DNA of 64,000 bases from Proteles cristata cristata (GCA_017311185.1 JAESUZ010005115.1:124001-188000); one strand, 5' to 3'; positions 1 through 11,230 are shown, numbered from the stretch's first letter. The notes: a model not told the origin generated them from the letters alone. Translations and numbers: made by a program.

Positions 1-65
1 GCAGCTTCCTCATCTGCAAAATGAGAGGCCAGATTTATGATTTGCATAAATGACTAGCCCGTTTC
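1..65 (+). repeat. MIR SINE fragment, cut by window edge
   Basis: The window opens with 'cttcctcatctgcaaaatga', which matches the central MIR core (cctcagtttcctcatctgtaaaatg). The rest of the element would lie upstream of the window. Confidence 0.6.
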
Positions 66-700
66 CATCATGGCAGATCCACTTCTCTGGTTTTGGACCT
101 TTCTGAGGCTTTCATCTGGGGAGAACAACCCAGCAAAGTCTGAAAATTGTTGGAGAAATTATTTCCAAGATGCCTTCCAGCTTAATCACTGCACCAGTTT
201 TGATGGACTTTTCTCCAGTGCCCAGAATATTCTAGATCTAAGACTAGAGAGGTTGCTCATGTATGGTTTCCCCCATCTCATCTTTATTATATGACTGCAA
301 TGAATATGGCAGTTCCCTTGAGATTCACAGGTCAAGTGTCAGAGGAAGAGAAGTGTGACATCATGAATTTGGGTGTCCATTGTGAAGACTCTGGGGTGTT
401 TGGCCTCCGGCTTCCTGCTAGTGCAAATGACCATCTCCACTGACCAGAGCTACTCTGGACATCCACTGGGCACCTCACCCAGGTCACAGCCAGAGACATG
501 CTAGAGCCCCAATAAGTCTTGTGGTATTTCAGAAGGAAAATATGTAGAGGTTCACTGAGCCTCTTCCACAAGATATTAATTTTTAGAAGGGGTTCTTCAA
601 AAAATGTATATGGAAAAGAACATATAAAGACAAAGCTATTGAATAGAGAACTTTGCTAGATTAGAGATCCCTTGTGACTCCCTGAGTAGCTTCCTTGCAC
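66..700. other. Unassigned non-coding stretch
   Basis: I see no recognisable gene or repeat. The short open frames on both strands resemble no protein I know. Confidence 0.6.
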
Positions 701-935
701 ACTTCCATGAACATTTTCACTGCACTCCCAGCAGGGGTTATGGTAGGGCTTGGGTTCCTGACTTGTAGCATTTATCTCACTGTTGTGTAATCACTGTTAT
801 ATCCCTATCTTCACTCCTGGGCCATAAGAGACTCTGAGCACCCATCTTTATAGCCCACAGTTGGCATGGGCATAGTACAGAGCAGGCACCCATTACAAGT
901 TCTCAGATGGATGGTCCTGCTTATTTCTCTGTCAG
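700..935 (+). repeat. L2 LINE 3' fragment
   Basis: The order of motifs follows the L2 3' end: 'catttatctcactgttgtgtaatcactg', then 'gggcatagtacagagcaggc', then a short tail. The sequence is strongly diverged. Family assignment rests on remembered L2 consensus. Confidence 0.6.
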
Positions 936-1110
936 GTCTAGGATTGAAAGGCAAGACTTACATCAGATCCATTGCTGCTGGCACTTTCCTCATACCTCAT
1001 ACATGATGCTCAGTAAATGTAGGCTTGGTAATGAAGCCTGTGCACAGCATGAATGGTAACATCTTCTGGACGCACACAGACACAGATGCACATAGAAATG
1101 CATGCCACAG

Positions 1111-1295
1111 AGGTGCTTGGGTGGCTCAGTCCATTGGGCATCCAACTTTGGCTCAGGTCATGAATGATCTGGCGATTCATGAGTTTGAGCTCTGTATCCT
1201 GCTCACTGCTGTTGTCTGCACAGAGCCCACTTCAGATCATCTGTCCCCCTCTCTCTACCACTTCCTCACTTGTGCTCTCTCAAAAATAAACATGA

Positions 1296-1378
<83 letters not shown>

Positions 1379-1452
1379 GAAAAGAAAAGAGAGGAAGGAA
1401 GGAAGGAAGGAAGGAAGGAAGGAAGGAAGGAAGGAAGGAAGGACAGAAAGAA
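1111..1452 (+). repeat. CAN-SINE (tRNA-derived) with expanded tail
   Basis: The head 'tgcttgggtggctcag', the middle 'gctcaggtcatga' and the CT-rich 3' part ending 'caaaaataaacat' identify a carnivoran tRNA-derived SINE. Its A-rich tail runs straight into a GAAA then GGAA microsatellite. A 9-bp target-site duplication flanks the body plus microsatellite: 'atgccacag' at 1102-1110 and 'atgacacag' at 1453-1461, one mismatch. The microsatellite therefore grew inside the tail after insertion. Confidence 0.9.
1294..1442 (+). repeat. (GAAA)n / (GGAA)n microsatellite
   Basis: About 21 tandem GAAA units run from 1294 to 1378. A short impure GA-rich bridge follows, then about 12 GGAA units up to 1442. 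The whole tract is purine-only on the plus strand. It produces a spurious Lys/Glu/Arg open frame and its Ser/Phe mirror on the other strand. Confidence 0.97.
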
Positions 1453-1461
1453 ATGACACAG

Positions 1462-1660
1462 TCTTTCCTCAGAGAAGCTCATAGTCTAGTAGAAAACTGC
1501 AGACTTCGGTGATAGAGCTGTGCTAGGAGAATGTGCACAAATACTGTGGAAACAGAAGGATGATTAGCAGGGATGAGTGGAGAGAGGGCTGAGAGTGTGA
1601 ACGTTAGAGGTGTAGAGAAAGGCACCTCAGAGCTGACTGCATATTAGAGACAGGAAAGGA
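1462..1660 (-). repeat. L2 LINE fragment, antisense
   Basis: 'gagaagctcatagtctagt' followed by sequence like 'gtgctaggagaatgtgcaca' corresponds to the reverse complement of the L2 3' region ('ctagactgtgagctcc'). It is degenerate and its limits are approximate. Confidence 0.5.
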
Positions 1661-2440
1661 CATTCCTCTCACAGCTGTGAGCTGTGAAGAGGGGTGTGTT
1701 CAAAAGACGACAGGTAATTTGGTGTGTTATAACTGAGACACCAGCTGTTCACCTCCTGCCCGCACCCCCTGAGGAGCTGGTGACACTTGGTTAAGACCGT
1801 CGCTCTCTGACAGGATGAAGGTCTGAAGTCCTCCTCACGCCTCCTCTCCGCTGTAACCACACCTCCATCCCTGCTGGGACAACCCCCTCACAGCCAACCC
1901 AAATGCAGAATCAGGGCTGCCACGGGAAGTGTTCCACTTGCCCCAGACACTTGGTGAGATTCACAACATCGCTAAAGACTGAGAGAAGCCATGGAGGGGT
2001 GAGTCACACTGCACACAGTCCAACCTTGTACCATTCATCTGTGTCTCCTTTCATCCAGGGTAACAATTTCTTCCTTGTGTGTGCTTATTATCTGAAGGAC
2101 ATATCTGTTTCGTCTACATATCCAAGTCACCCAGGTTTCCCCCCCCTCAACACACCCCAAACAAATGGAGTTCTCCCACAAAGATAAACTCCGAAGTTTT
2201 TAATATGAACCCATACAAGGATTTGAGAGTCGTGGAGGAGCTGGTGGAGGATGTGCTTGAAAAAGAAGAAAGCCAACCTATAAGCCAGGAGTCACTTGTA
2301 GTGACTTATCTCAGGCAATAGCAGAAGTGTCCTACTTTGCAAATGGCCTGAGCATGAAGAGCCTAACGTAGGAGAAGGACAAAAAAGTAGTAGAATTCCC
2401 CTCCTGGGAAGGAGAATAATTAAGGCTAAAATCACTAGCC
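1661..2440. other. Unassigned non-coding stretch
   Basis: No gene is supported. Open frames at 1669-1860 (-) and 1903-2321 (+) have unremarkable composition and no recognised domain. Confidence 0.6.
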
Positions 2441-3195
2441 TTCCAACTCCTTCCAAAAGAAAGAAAAAAAATCAGCCTTCAAGGAATTGACCAGAAAAAA
2501 GCTGTCGGGTCCAGATGACATATTTTAAAGGGGCCTATAAGCTCTATGATATTTTCTCCAGCACAAGTGAGAATGAAAGCAGCGGAGAAATGAAAAGAAT
2601 CAACGAACGGCAACAATTCAGCCTAAAGCAGCCTCTTTTCTTCCCTCTGCAAAGTCAATAGATTCCCTGAGTTTGAAGCTGCTGATTCAGATGGTGACAA
2701 TGCTTAGTAATTAGAACAGGTCTCTCCCGTGATTGGGACATCCCAGGGGAGTGTGTGGATTATGTCACCGGGATTACTGACTCCCCAGTGATAGTCTCAG
2801 TGCCAGGGAGCAGTGCTAGCACACATTATACGACCAGACGTTCCTGGCTGGGAGCTTTGTTTAAGGAAGTCGCTCCGAAGCCTGGGTTTCCTGCTAGGCC
2901 AACTGCAGCTTCTCATGTAAGATCTTGTGAAATTCAGGGAAAGACATCCATCCAAATACTGACAATGGTATTTCCTCCCCCTCCCAAAATAAAACTACAT
3001 CATTTATTATTCTGATGACATTTTTAATATAATCGTTTTTACTGACGGATGACGTGCATTCAAAAAATCATAAATGTGCAGATCAATGAAAGATTGTTAA
3101 ATAAACATACTCACGTAACATTCACATAGGTCAAAATATACCATGTTACTGGCACATTGACAGGATTATTTTTCTCAAAATAAATATTTAGTTGG
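2441..3195. other. Unassigned, repeat-poor stretch; possible conserved non-coding DNA
   Basis: No repeat family is recognised before about 3000. The block contains a homeodomain-type core 'gtaattag' near 2706-2713. The part after 3000 ('gtaacattcacatagg', 'taccatgttactggcac') resembles an old mammalian interspersed repeat that I cannot name. Confidence 0.4.
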
Positions 3196-3199
3196 TTTC

Positions 3200-3345
3200 C
3201 TGCAATGGAATCCATGACCGCTGCCAGACATTTTCACTATCTGACAACACCCTCATTTTACAAATAAGAAACCAGACGCTCAGAAAAGCGATTTACACCT
3301 CAGGTCACAAAGCAAATTAGAGGAAGAGGCAGGGTTTTGGGCTCC
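3200..3345 (-). repeat. MIR SINE, antisense
   Basis: 'ccctcattttacaaataag' followed by 'caggtcacaaagcaaatta' and 'gaggcagggttttgggctcc' is the MIR reverse-complement order: core, then 'ggtcacacagc', then 'gagccgggattcgaaccc'. Confidence 0.8.
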
Positions 3346-4009
3346 TCTTTTCTGTTCTTATTGTCTCCAATTCCTAGGAATCCTTAGCTGACCTTTGAAG
3401 AAGAGAAACCTGCTCTTCACAATGACTCCTTTTCCCAAGAATATGAGGTTAGCTCTCTCTTGGTGCCAAAAAGCCTGTCTCTGAGGAGCTGTCTTAGAGA
3501 TGCTGTTCTAAAGCCCACATCAACCATTATTTCCTCTGTCAGGGGCTCCTGGTATATATCTGACACACGGGAAAGTGTCTGTTAATTGAATTAACAACGA
3601 TTCATGGTATCGACAGACGCTTCTCAAATTCTCCCTCTTCTATTTCCATGACCAGACGTCATTTCAACCCATGGCCTGTGAGATGACCTTCCCCTTTAGT
3701 CTAAAGAGGTTACTACACAGATAGTGAGGGACCACTGACTGTGTCACATGAGGAACACTAGAAGGAACTGGAGAGATTTAGTTGAAAAGAAGGAAAATAT
3801 GGAGGACACAGACCACTCTCTTCAGATATCTCAAGGATTACCAGAAGGAAAATAGAACATTTATTCCTTTCAAACGTATAAGCATAAGAAAGATGAAAAC
3901 TCTCGTTTTTCATGATTAAGCTTCTCAAAAAAATGGTCCACCCATGATGTCTCTGCTTAGTTTTATCTCGTTCACACCTGAATCCACAGAAATTTGTTTT
4001 TCAGTCTGT
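3346..4009. other. Unassigned non-coding stretch
   Basis: No gene or named repeat is recognised. The segment at 3770-3900 has the texture of a very old repeat, but I cannot place it. Confidence 0.55.
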
Positions 4010-5257
4010 ATAGCTTTGGAATACTTTCGACAAAGCTCTTCTGGCTGAATCCAATAGATACCCTCCATCCTTTATCTTCCTTGACCTTCTTTTGCACTAC
4101 TGACTGTTGACCTCATCTTTCTTGAAATCTTATTTCCTTCTGTTCCTTGGAACTACAGATTCCCAGTGTTGTTTCTACTTGTTTGTTCGCTGTGTTTAAT
4201 TTCTTTGATGGAGACCCTGCCACAAACAGAAAACACATACTGGTATCACATGCTGGTGTTTGTCAGGGCACAGTCTGGATGTTCTCCCTAAGCAGCCTCC
4301 TTTGTTCTCACTGTTTAACCATAATCAATAGATCTGTGAGCCCCAAATCTGTAACTCTAGTTAGAGCTCTCTCCCATGATCAAATCCATCTAAACAACTA
4401 CCCACTGGACATGTCACCTTTATTAACTCACAGGTACTTCAAACTCCCTTTATCCGAAGATGAACTCATCGTCTTCTTACTGCCTCCATCAACTTGTTCC
4501 TCCTTTTTATTCCAATCTCAGTGAATGAGATCACAGCTGTACAGCTGCTCAGGCCAGAAAACTGCCTGGCTTTCTCTTCTTGTCCAATACTTACCAATCA
4601 GGCACCGAATCCTATAGCTCTTAATTCTTTAATATCTACTGAATTCTCTTCTTTGCTCCACTCCTATTGCCATGGCCTTAGCTCACCTCTTATGGATCAT
4701 TATAAACGTCCTCTAACTGGTCTATCTCTAATATTTCTCTCAAATTTATGCACCACACAGCAGGAAATCTAATCTTTCTGAAATACAAATCAGATTGAGT
4801 CACTGGCCACTTAACCTTCAATGTATCTCCATTGCACTCCAAATAAAATATGAATTCCTGAGCATGGTAGGTATGATTTGAACTCCCAATAACCTGTAGA
4901 GGTGCATGTCTCACCAAGTCTACTCCCTCCTTTTTTTTCTCCCTATGCTTCTCCCATTGTCCATGCCCTCAGATGCTGTACTTCAGCCATTCTACTCTGT
5001 CTCTAGACTCATAAACCCATTAAGCTCCTTCTCATTTCCTTTATCTGATAACCCGCTACCCTTGTCTCAACTCAGAAAGCAGCTAGAGGCTTCCCTGACC
5101 AATCTTGTGCCATGGGGCTGCATGCCTCTCCACTGTTTCCCAACGTAAACCATGTGTATCATTATGACAGTACTTACCACGCTATATTACAGCTACCTCT
5201 TAATGTATCTGAACTTTCACATCCTTCTCACTAGTACATAAGGTCTTTGATGATAGG
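4010..5257 (+). repeat. L2 LINE, long 3' portion
   Basis: Successive L2 landmarks appear in order: 'ctgctcaggccagaaaactg', the 'aactggtctatctc' block, 'catgtctcaccaagtctac', 'cttccctgacc' and 'acataaggtctttgatgata'. The open frames inside (4147-4524, 4494-4772, 4906-5148) are incidental. The element continues beyond the SINE pair at 5272-5747. Confidence 0.85.
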
Positions 5258-5271
5258 GACAGGGTTTTCTT

Positions 5272-5507
5272 TCATTCTTTTTTTAATGTTTTTTTTTAAT
5301 TTTTTTAAATGTTTTATTTATTTCTAGGAGAGAGAGAGACAGTGTGAGCAGGGGAGGGTCAGAGAGAGTCACAGACTCTGAAACAGGCTCCAGGCTCTGA
5401 GCTGGCAGTCAGCACAGAGCCCGACGCGGGGCTCGAACCCATGAACCACGAGATCATGACCCAAGTGAAAGTCGGACGCTCAACCGACTAAGCCACCCAG
5501 GTGCCCC
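5272..5507 (-). repeat. CAN-SINE, antisense (left member of pair)
   Basis: Reading the minus strand gives a full element: head at 5507 ('ggggcacctgggtggctta'), tRNA-like part with B-box 'gggttcgagcccc', CT-rich body, then the A-rich tail toward 5272. The body shows the young-group marker 'ctctctgaccctcccctgct' (reverse complement of 5346-5366). It abuts another antisense SINE directly, and the pair shares a single target-site duplication, 5258-5271 and 5748-5761. Confidence 0.95.
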
Positions 5508-5747
5508 CTTTTTTAAATGTTTTATTTATTTTTGAGAGAGAGATAGAGAGAGGGAGGAGGGAGGGGGAGACAGTGTGAGCAGGGGAGGGTCAGAGAGAGA
5601 GGGAGACACAGAATCTGAAGACAGGCTCCAGGCTCTGAGCTAGCTGTCAGCACAGAGCCTGACACAGGGCTTGAACCCAAGAACTGCAAGATCATGACCT
5701 GAGCCGAAGTCAGAGGATTAACTAACTGAGCCACTCAGGCGCCCTGC
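5508..5747 (-). repeat. CAN-SINE, antisense (right member of pair)
   Basis: A second SINE lies head (5745) to tail (5508) on the minus strand, in the same orientation as its left neighbour. It carries a longer simple (GA/GGGA) stretch near 5537-5570 and more substitutions in the tRNA-like head. The outer flank 'gacagggttttctt' (5748-5761) matches 5258-5271 exactly. Confidence 0.94.
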
Positions 5748-5761
5748 GACAGGGTTTTCTT

Positions 5762-5840
5762 ACTGTGGTATGCTTAGCACCAAGTAGAGCACATAAAAAG
5801 CATTCAAGATATATTAACTAAACAAATGGATCAGTAATAA
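5762..5840 (+). repeat. L2 LINE 3' end, continuation after SINE pair
   Basis: 'gtatgcttagcaccaagtag' and 'cattcaagatatattaacta' form the L2 terminus ('cctagcacagtgcctggcac... tcaataaatatttg'). The element resumes exactly where the SINE pair interrupted it. Confidence 0.75.
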
Positions 5841-6059
5841 ATATCTTTATTCCAAGGAGCACCCATGGTAGAAAATGCCAAGGGGGTTCAGCTTAAAAGT
5901 CTCTTTTCTCAGGTATGATGGAATCAGGCCCGAAAGGAGAAGATTTGAAACCTTTTATTCTGAACCAGGCTCAGACTTAACCGGTTCCCATAAGTTTAAC
6001 AGGAATAGCAATTTAGAAGTGCAATTTCACCTATGTTCTTTAGCCGCCATGATCTTTTA

Positions 6060-6200
6060 TCAACCCGTTCTTTAGTCATTCGCTGTCATTGGTCTCCATG
6101 AGTAGATTGTGAGCTCTGTGACGGAATGAACCATCCGCTCATCTGTGCCTATGGATACTTAGCCATCTGTGCAGGACAGTGAGCTCAGTCATAGCAAATG
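6060..6200 (+). repeat. L2 LINE 3' fragment
   Basis: 'agattgtgagctctgtgacg', 'catctgtgcctatgg' and 'tgtgcaggacagtgagctcagtcatag' follow the L2 3' end order. The sequence is diverged. Confidence 0.55.
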
Positions 6201-6560
6201 TCACAGAAGACATCTACGCCACCAGAGACAGAGCAAGGAAAAAGTCACTTCTGCCTCAAACTACCTTGACGGGTAGGTAACAAACATGAGAACCTTTCCT
6301 GAGAGCACTTCTAGGGATGGAGGGAGCAGAGGAGAACTTATCCTGAAACCTAAGAGCAACATTTGATAACAAACACTTGGAAGGGATGAGCTAAGACCAG
6401 ATAGGGGAGCCTGCAGCCTTAAAAACAGATGTTGCTCACTTCTCATCTTGTTGGTCACCATAACTGAGAGACAGTCCATGTTTTAATAATGAAATATACA
6501 TTGAGGTCCAATGCTGAATGTGAAACAAGACATCGAACAGGACAAAAATAATTTAGCTAC
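6201..6560. other. Unassigned non-coding stretch
   Basis: I recognise nothing here. A 72-codon minus-strand frame at 6261-6479 has no family resemblance. Confidence 0.6.
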
Positions 6561-6573
6561 AAGAAATTGTTAG

Positions 6574-6791
6574 GGGGCGCCTGGGTGGCTTAGTCAGTTA
6601 AGCGTCCGACTTTCGCTTAGGTCACGATCTCGCAGTTCATGGGTTCGAGCCCTGCGTCAGGCTCTGTGCTGACAGCTAGCTCAGAGCCTGGAGCCTGTTT
6701 CAGATTCTGTGTCTCCCTCTCTCTCTGACCCTCCCCTGCTCATGCTGTCTCTCTCTCCTAGAAATAAATAAAAACACTGAAAAAAAAAAAA
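6574..6791 (+). repeat. CAN-SINE, young group
   Basis: This is a full-length element with head 'ggggcgcctgggtggcttag', an A-box-like 'tagtcagttaag', an intact B-box 'gggttcgagccc', the CT-rich body with 'ctgaccctcccctgctcatg' and 'tctcctagaaat', and a pure A tail. A perfect 13-bp target-site duplication 'aagaaattgttag' sits at 6561-6573 and 6792-6804, consistent with a recent insertion. Confidence 0.97.
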
Positions 6792-6804
6792 AAGAAATTG
6801 TTAG

Positions 6805-7639
6805 AGTAATATCATTTCAAGGCAGCTCTGACCCAGTTCCCCTCCTCCTGGGTGAGAATGTTAACACCTGGGTCTCAGCTTGTTCTATAGATGTCAGGGG
6901 GATCAAAGAAGGTCCACAGAGCACCGCCCAGAAAGGGAAGAGACAAGAGAGCTAACATAGAGCATTATTCTCCCATGCAAATAATGAAGGCCAGCATACA
7001 CGTATGGAAAAATGAGAGCAGTTCTGTTTCAAGAAGGACATTCAGATTCATTATAAGATGCTTTAAGAAAAGCGAATGGTTCAAAAAAAAAAAGTGAATG
7101 GTTCAAAACTCTAATGAATAAACATTTTAAAAAATGTTTATATTAGCTTGCTATAACTAGATAAGAGACAGATGAGGAACAATAACATCCATCACAAAGT
7201 GCCTTTTCTTTTTATGTATTTTAGTAAGAAAACAAAACAAAATATATAAGTATCTAAGAAGATATAAATTATATACTCACATGAGTAAATTGTATGCACA
7301 TTAAGTCCAGAATATTAGAAAGTGAAGATAATGTGTGTGGTCTGCTATATCTACTGTTAAAGCAATAAGCAGTGTGACATAGAATAAATAGGAAATGCAC
7401 TGAGAAAATTAAAATGCTACAAATGATAGTCCCATTTTCTTGGTTCTGTGAAGGTGGATCTCAAGGTTAGTTTGCTGGGGAGGGATGCCATTTGGTTTTG
7501 CTTAGCCTTTTGCAAATGTATGACTTCACTCCCAGAGCGATGAAGTAGGCAGTAGGAACATGGATGAGGGAAAAATCAATCAAAACAGTCATTAGTGAGT
7601 GAGGTCAACAATGTCATCTTCATATATTAAGTGCACACG
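6805..7639. other. Unassigned AT-rich stretch
   Basis: No gene or named repeat is recognised. A short A-run at 7083-7093 is the only simple sequence. Confidence 0.6.
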
Positions 7640-7770
7640 TATGTTGTAATAATGTCTCTCAAATTCTCTTTATCTGTGAAAAGCTGCATGCTGATGCCTG
7701 TCCTAATCTCTGAGATTTTTGTGAAGATCAAATAAAAACATTGGGAGACTACGTTGCATATGATGGAACG
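7640..7770 (+). repeat. Probable MIR fragment
   Basis: 'attctctttatctgtgaaaa' followed by 'tctgagatttttgtgaagat' and 'caaataaaaacattgggaga' resembles the MIR core and the 'ttgtgaggattaaatgag' segment. It is weak and strongly diverged. Confidence 0.45.
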
Positions 7771-8633
7771 CCTTGATCTCACATCTCTTGAAGAGTCATT
7801 AGTATATTATCGTAGGAGGAGGAGGGGGCAATGAAATATAATTTGACCAGGGGCTTTTGACAGTCCCTAAATGATTCCAAAAGGACGTGGCCCTGGCCGA
7901 AGCTCTTAGGGAAAACCAATTCCTATCTTGACGAAGGCAAAGCTACCGACAAGATGTGGGGAGTGCTAGTGAGAAAAGGCAGTGTATGTGGACCAGGGAT
8001 GTGCCAGATCTTCCCAGGATGTGATTGTTCCAGCTAGGCCGGGGCACTAGATAGAAAACAAAGCCCACAGGGCCAGACTTTGGTGCTGATTCTGCCAGAG
8101 TCACCTGTACACATACTTCCTGTGTCAAGTCCCGCCTCCAGAGTATTCCTTCAGAACACCAATACAAGGAAAGAACATCTGTGGCTTATGGAACATGTCC
8201 TATTTGTGAATGAAAAAGCTCAACTGAATGGATAAGTCTGACCACTCTGTAGATCTTCTCTTTTGAGATAAGTATCACCAAAACTAGGCTGGTGCACAAT
8301 GTTACTGTTTGGCAGAATCTCTACATCTAACAACTTCAACTATGACCCTTCGTGGTGTTTAAGGAGTTCCCTGAAATGTGTGACAGTCTCTAAAATATAT
8401 TTCCTGTTGACCATGAGGGAAGTTCAATTTTCCCTTCTTAATGAGCTGGCGACAATTTCTAATACCCAGTACTATCCCTGGTTAATACTATTTATCACTT
8501 CTTCTCTGGCATCTCTCCAAAAATAGGCAATGCCAGGCTCCAAATGCATTAATGTTTGATGGTGAAATTCTGTACAGAAATAGTAATTTTCTCACCAAAG
8601 CCTAGCCAGTGGATAAAATTATTAGAAAATGCT
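7771..8633. other. Unassigned non-coding stretch
   Basis: No gene or repeat is recognised. Open frames at 7943-8167 (-) and 8299-8526 (+) show no known domain. Confidence 0.6.
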
Positions 8634-8641
8634 AGAGAGTT

Positions 8642-8866
8642 GGGGTGCCTGGGTGGCCTGGTCGGTTAAATGTCCAACTTCAGCTCAGGACATGATTTCA
8701 TGGTTTGTGGGTTTGAGCCCTGTGTTGGGTTCTGTGGTGACAGGTCAGAACCTGGAGCCACCTTTGAATTCTGTGTCTCCCTCTCTCTCTGCCCCTCCTC
8801 CACTCACACCATGTGTGTGTCTCTCTAAGATAAATAAACATTAAAAAATTCTTTAAAAAAAGAAAA
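8642..8866 (+). repeat. CAN-SINE, older copy
   Basis: The head 'ggggtgcctgggtggcctgg', the tRNA-like part with a decayed B-box 'gggtttgagccc', the CT-rich body and 'ataaataaacattaaaaa' are all present. A short possible target-site duplication 'agagagt' lies at 8634-8640 and 8867-8873. Confidence 0.92.
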
Positions 8867-8873
8867 AGAGAGT

Positions 8874-9249
8874 AGCTGAAATCAACTTTCACACTAGAAG
8901 TGACTGAATAGAATCTTCAATGTAGGAGAGAGTGTACTTAATGGTAGTTCAACATCACACTCAATATAGGCATCTCTAAGACTGTTACTTTGTTTCACTA
9001 ATAACATTATGTATCTATAGACTTCGGTCACATGATAAAGAGAGTGAGATTAACCAGTACATCATTAGACTCTATGCTGGTATATCAGAACAAAGAAATA
9101 AAGAGAGATATCATTTACAATAACTGATATCTCAGCTATATTTTAAACTCATCATCTTCCACTGGCAATGCCAACCCCTTTTAAATAGCAATACTGTTTT
9201 ATTTATAATTTACTTACAATAGCTAATGTCATTTAGATAGGATATTATG
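8874..9249. other. Unassigned AT-rich stretch
   Basis: No gene or named repeat is recognised. Confidence 0.55.
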
Positions 9250-9484
9250 TAGCTGATATAATAAATATAGTACAAATACAATAGAAAGACCTCCAGGTAT
9301 ATTTTTAAAGTCTATAAATAGGACAGAGCATGATCTTAGTTTTTATAAATAAAAAATATAAATGTGTGTAAAAGAAAGTTTATAAAGATACCCAGCAAAA
9401 TGCTAATATTGGTTTTCTCCAAATAATGGGATTATAGATTATTTCCCCTTAATTATATTTTTTAATTTTCTACAACCAGAATTA
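9250..9484 (+). repeat. Old L1M LINE 3' fragment
   Basis: 'gatacccagcaaaatgctaa', 'tctccaaataatgggattat' and 'attttctacaaccag' match the old L1 3' end motif series ('caccaaaatgttaa... gggattatgggtgatt... attttctacaatg'). The tail flanks the antisense SINE at 9485. Confidence 0.55.
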
Positions 9485-9657
9485 TTTTTGGGTGTATTTA
9501 TTTATTTTGAGAGGCGGGAAGAAGGGCACAGAGAGAGACATAAGAAGGCTCTGTATTGTCAGCACAGAGCCTGATGTGGGGCTTAATCTCACAAACCATG
9601 AGATGATGACCTGAGCCGAAATCAAGTCACTTAACCGACTGAACCACCCAGACACCC
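9485..9657 (-). repeat. CAN-SINE, antisense, degraded
   Basis: On the minus strand the head reads 'gggtgtctgggtggttcag'. The internal CT-rich body is shortened and the B-box is decayed. A possible diverged target-site duplication is 'tacaacca' (9471-9478) versus 'tacaacaa' (9659-9666). Confidence 0.9.
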
Positions 9658-9672
9658 TTACAACAAAAATAC

Positions 9673-10980
9673 TTTTAAGAAGATAAAGTTTAAAAAAAGT
9701 ATTAGTTCTAGCCAAAACATTTGAAAACTTAAAGGTTTTTTAAGCACACACATTTTCATCACAGCTCTTTCATTCTCCAGCACCCACCATCAAAGATAAA
9801 ATAAATTCTGTTTCATACATAAAATGCATCATAATTTGGCCTTCAGAAATTCTCAGAAAATTAAAGTCAGAAGAAGGATGAAATTCATGCACAGATAGAC
9901 ATTATTTTCTCTACACAGAGAGTTGGGCTATTGGGCAATGGCTTTTATCTGCCCACTGATATGCAAAGGCTATATTCAGGAAATAATATAATCAAAAGAA
10001 TTGAGAGATGGAGAAAGATAGTATCTCTTGGGCAAGTTTTATCACAAGGTTATGAAATTGCTATGCAGACCACAAGTTACGAGTCTGTTACGTAAATTCT
10101 ATAAGGGAAAAAGGGTAGGGGAAGCATTTGTCTTAGAGAGGTAGGTCCTGTGTGCTTCAAATGAAGAGCTCCTCTGAGAATAAAGCCCCTTGTTACAAAT
10201 GGACAGGACAGAGTAATTTGACAGAAGTTACAGGTTTCCAGCAGAAGGTCACAGCTTTGGATGTCGAGTTGGAGAAGAGGTAGCCATCCCCTTGTTTTGA
10301 AGAGTGGCCTTGGGTGAGGGGCAGAGAGAAGAAGCTGTTGAAGGGAGCCATTCCACACCAACCTGATCTTGACATAGATCAAACTCAGAAACACTGGTCT
10401 GAAACAAACCAGCATAAAACACTTCCCATTTTTCTCCCTCCATTGTACCAACGGACGTGAAAGTCATGATATAACTCATCTTTCTTTGAGAAGAGGTCAA
10501 AAGAAAATGTCTGGCCAAGGGAATCCACATCCCAAAATACAGCCCTAAATTTCCTTCACACCTGCTAGTTTTTCAAGGACTGATCTTCATGCTTCTCCCT
10601 GAAATGCATCCTCTCTCTTAGCAGAGATGACATCATTTGCATGATATTAAACAGGTTCTTTTTTCTTTTCCTTTCATGCTTTTTATTCCCCTCAACTCTG
10701 GCAAAACTTTAGTTCTTGTTTGTTTTCAGTTGTTCAACTTCAATCCTGTTTGGGAGCTCGGCCAATCAGTAGGAGTGGTTAAGCTACACAACTTAGCTTC
10801 CTCTACCACAGCCTGAAAGATGTCTGCATTTGATTTAAGCACAACTTTGCGGAGGATGTGTCGAAATCACTGACCCACAACTCAAAGGCACAAATGTTAG
10901 CAGAATTAATTAAGTCAATCTTTCCACGAGACAATAGACAAGAAACAGTAAAGACATAAATTGATTCATTTCATGTAATC
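9673..10980. other. Unassigned stretch; 10740-10980 possibly conserved
   Basis: I recognise no gene. The minus-strand frames at 10077-10530 (up to 124 codons) have no recognised product. From about 10740 the DNA is free of repeats and contains a CCAAT-box-like 'ggccaatcag' (10759-10768) and homeobox-type 'attaattaag' (10905-10914). Confidence 0.45.
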
Positions 10981-10984
10981 AATT

Positions 10985-11230
10985 CCTGTATCGGGAAATA
11001 GACCGGCACAGTAGAGAAACCTTTGGAGTCAGACAGCCCTGGGCTTCAATCCAGACTCTGCAACTTACCAGCTGCCTGAAGTTGGGTAGCAATTTAAGAA
11101 TCCTTAGCCTCTGTTTTCTCAAAAGTGAAGTGGATCCAATATTTACCTTGCAGGACAGTATCTGAATTAGAGAAACTAATGGCTCTAAAGGCCTAGCAAA
11201 TACCTAAACTATAGTAGAGTCTTAAAGCAT
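10985..11230 (+). repeat. MIR SINE
   Basis: 'ggagtcagacagccctgggc' at 11025-11044 ('gactgcctgggttcgaatcc'), 'actctgcaacttaccagctg', 'cctctgttttctcaaaagtg' and 'aatatttaccttgcagg' give the full MIR order. Confidence 0.85.

Noticed and set aside
1025..1512. Lys/Glu/Arg repeat protein frames
   Set aside because: Translation of a GAAA/GGAA microsatellite in a SINE tail.
6574..6650. tRNA gene
   Set aside because: The A- and B-box-like strings belong to the tRNA-derived head of a SINE. No intact cloverleaf or acceptor stem is present.
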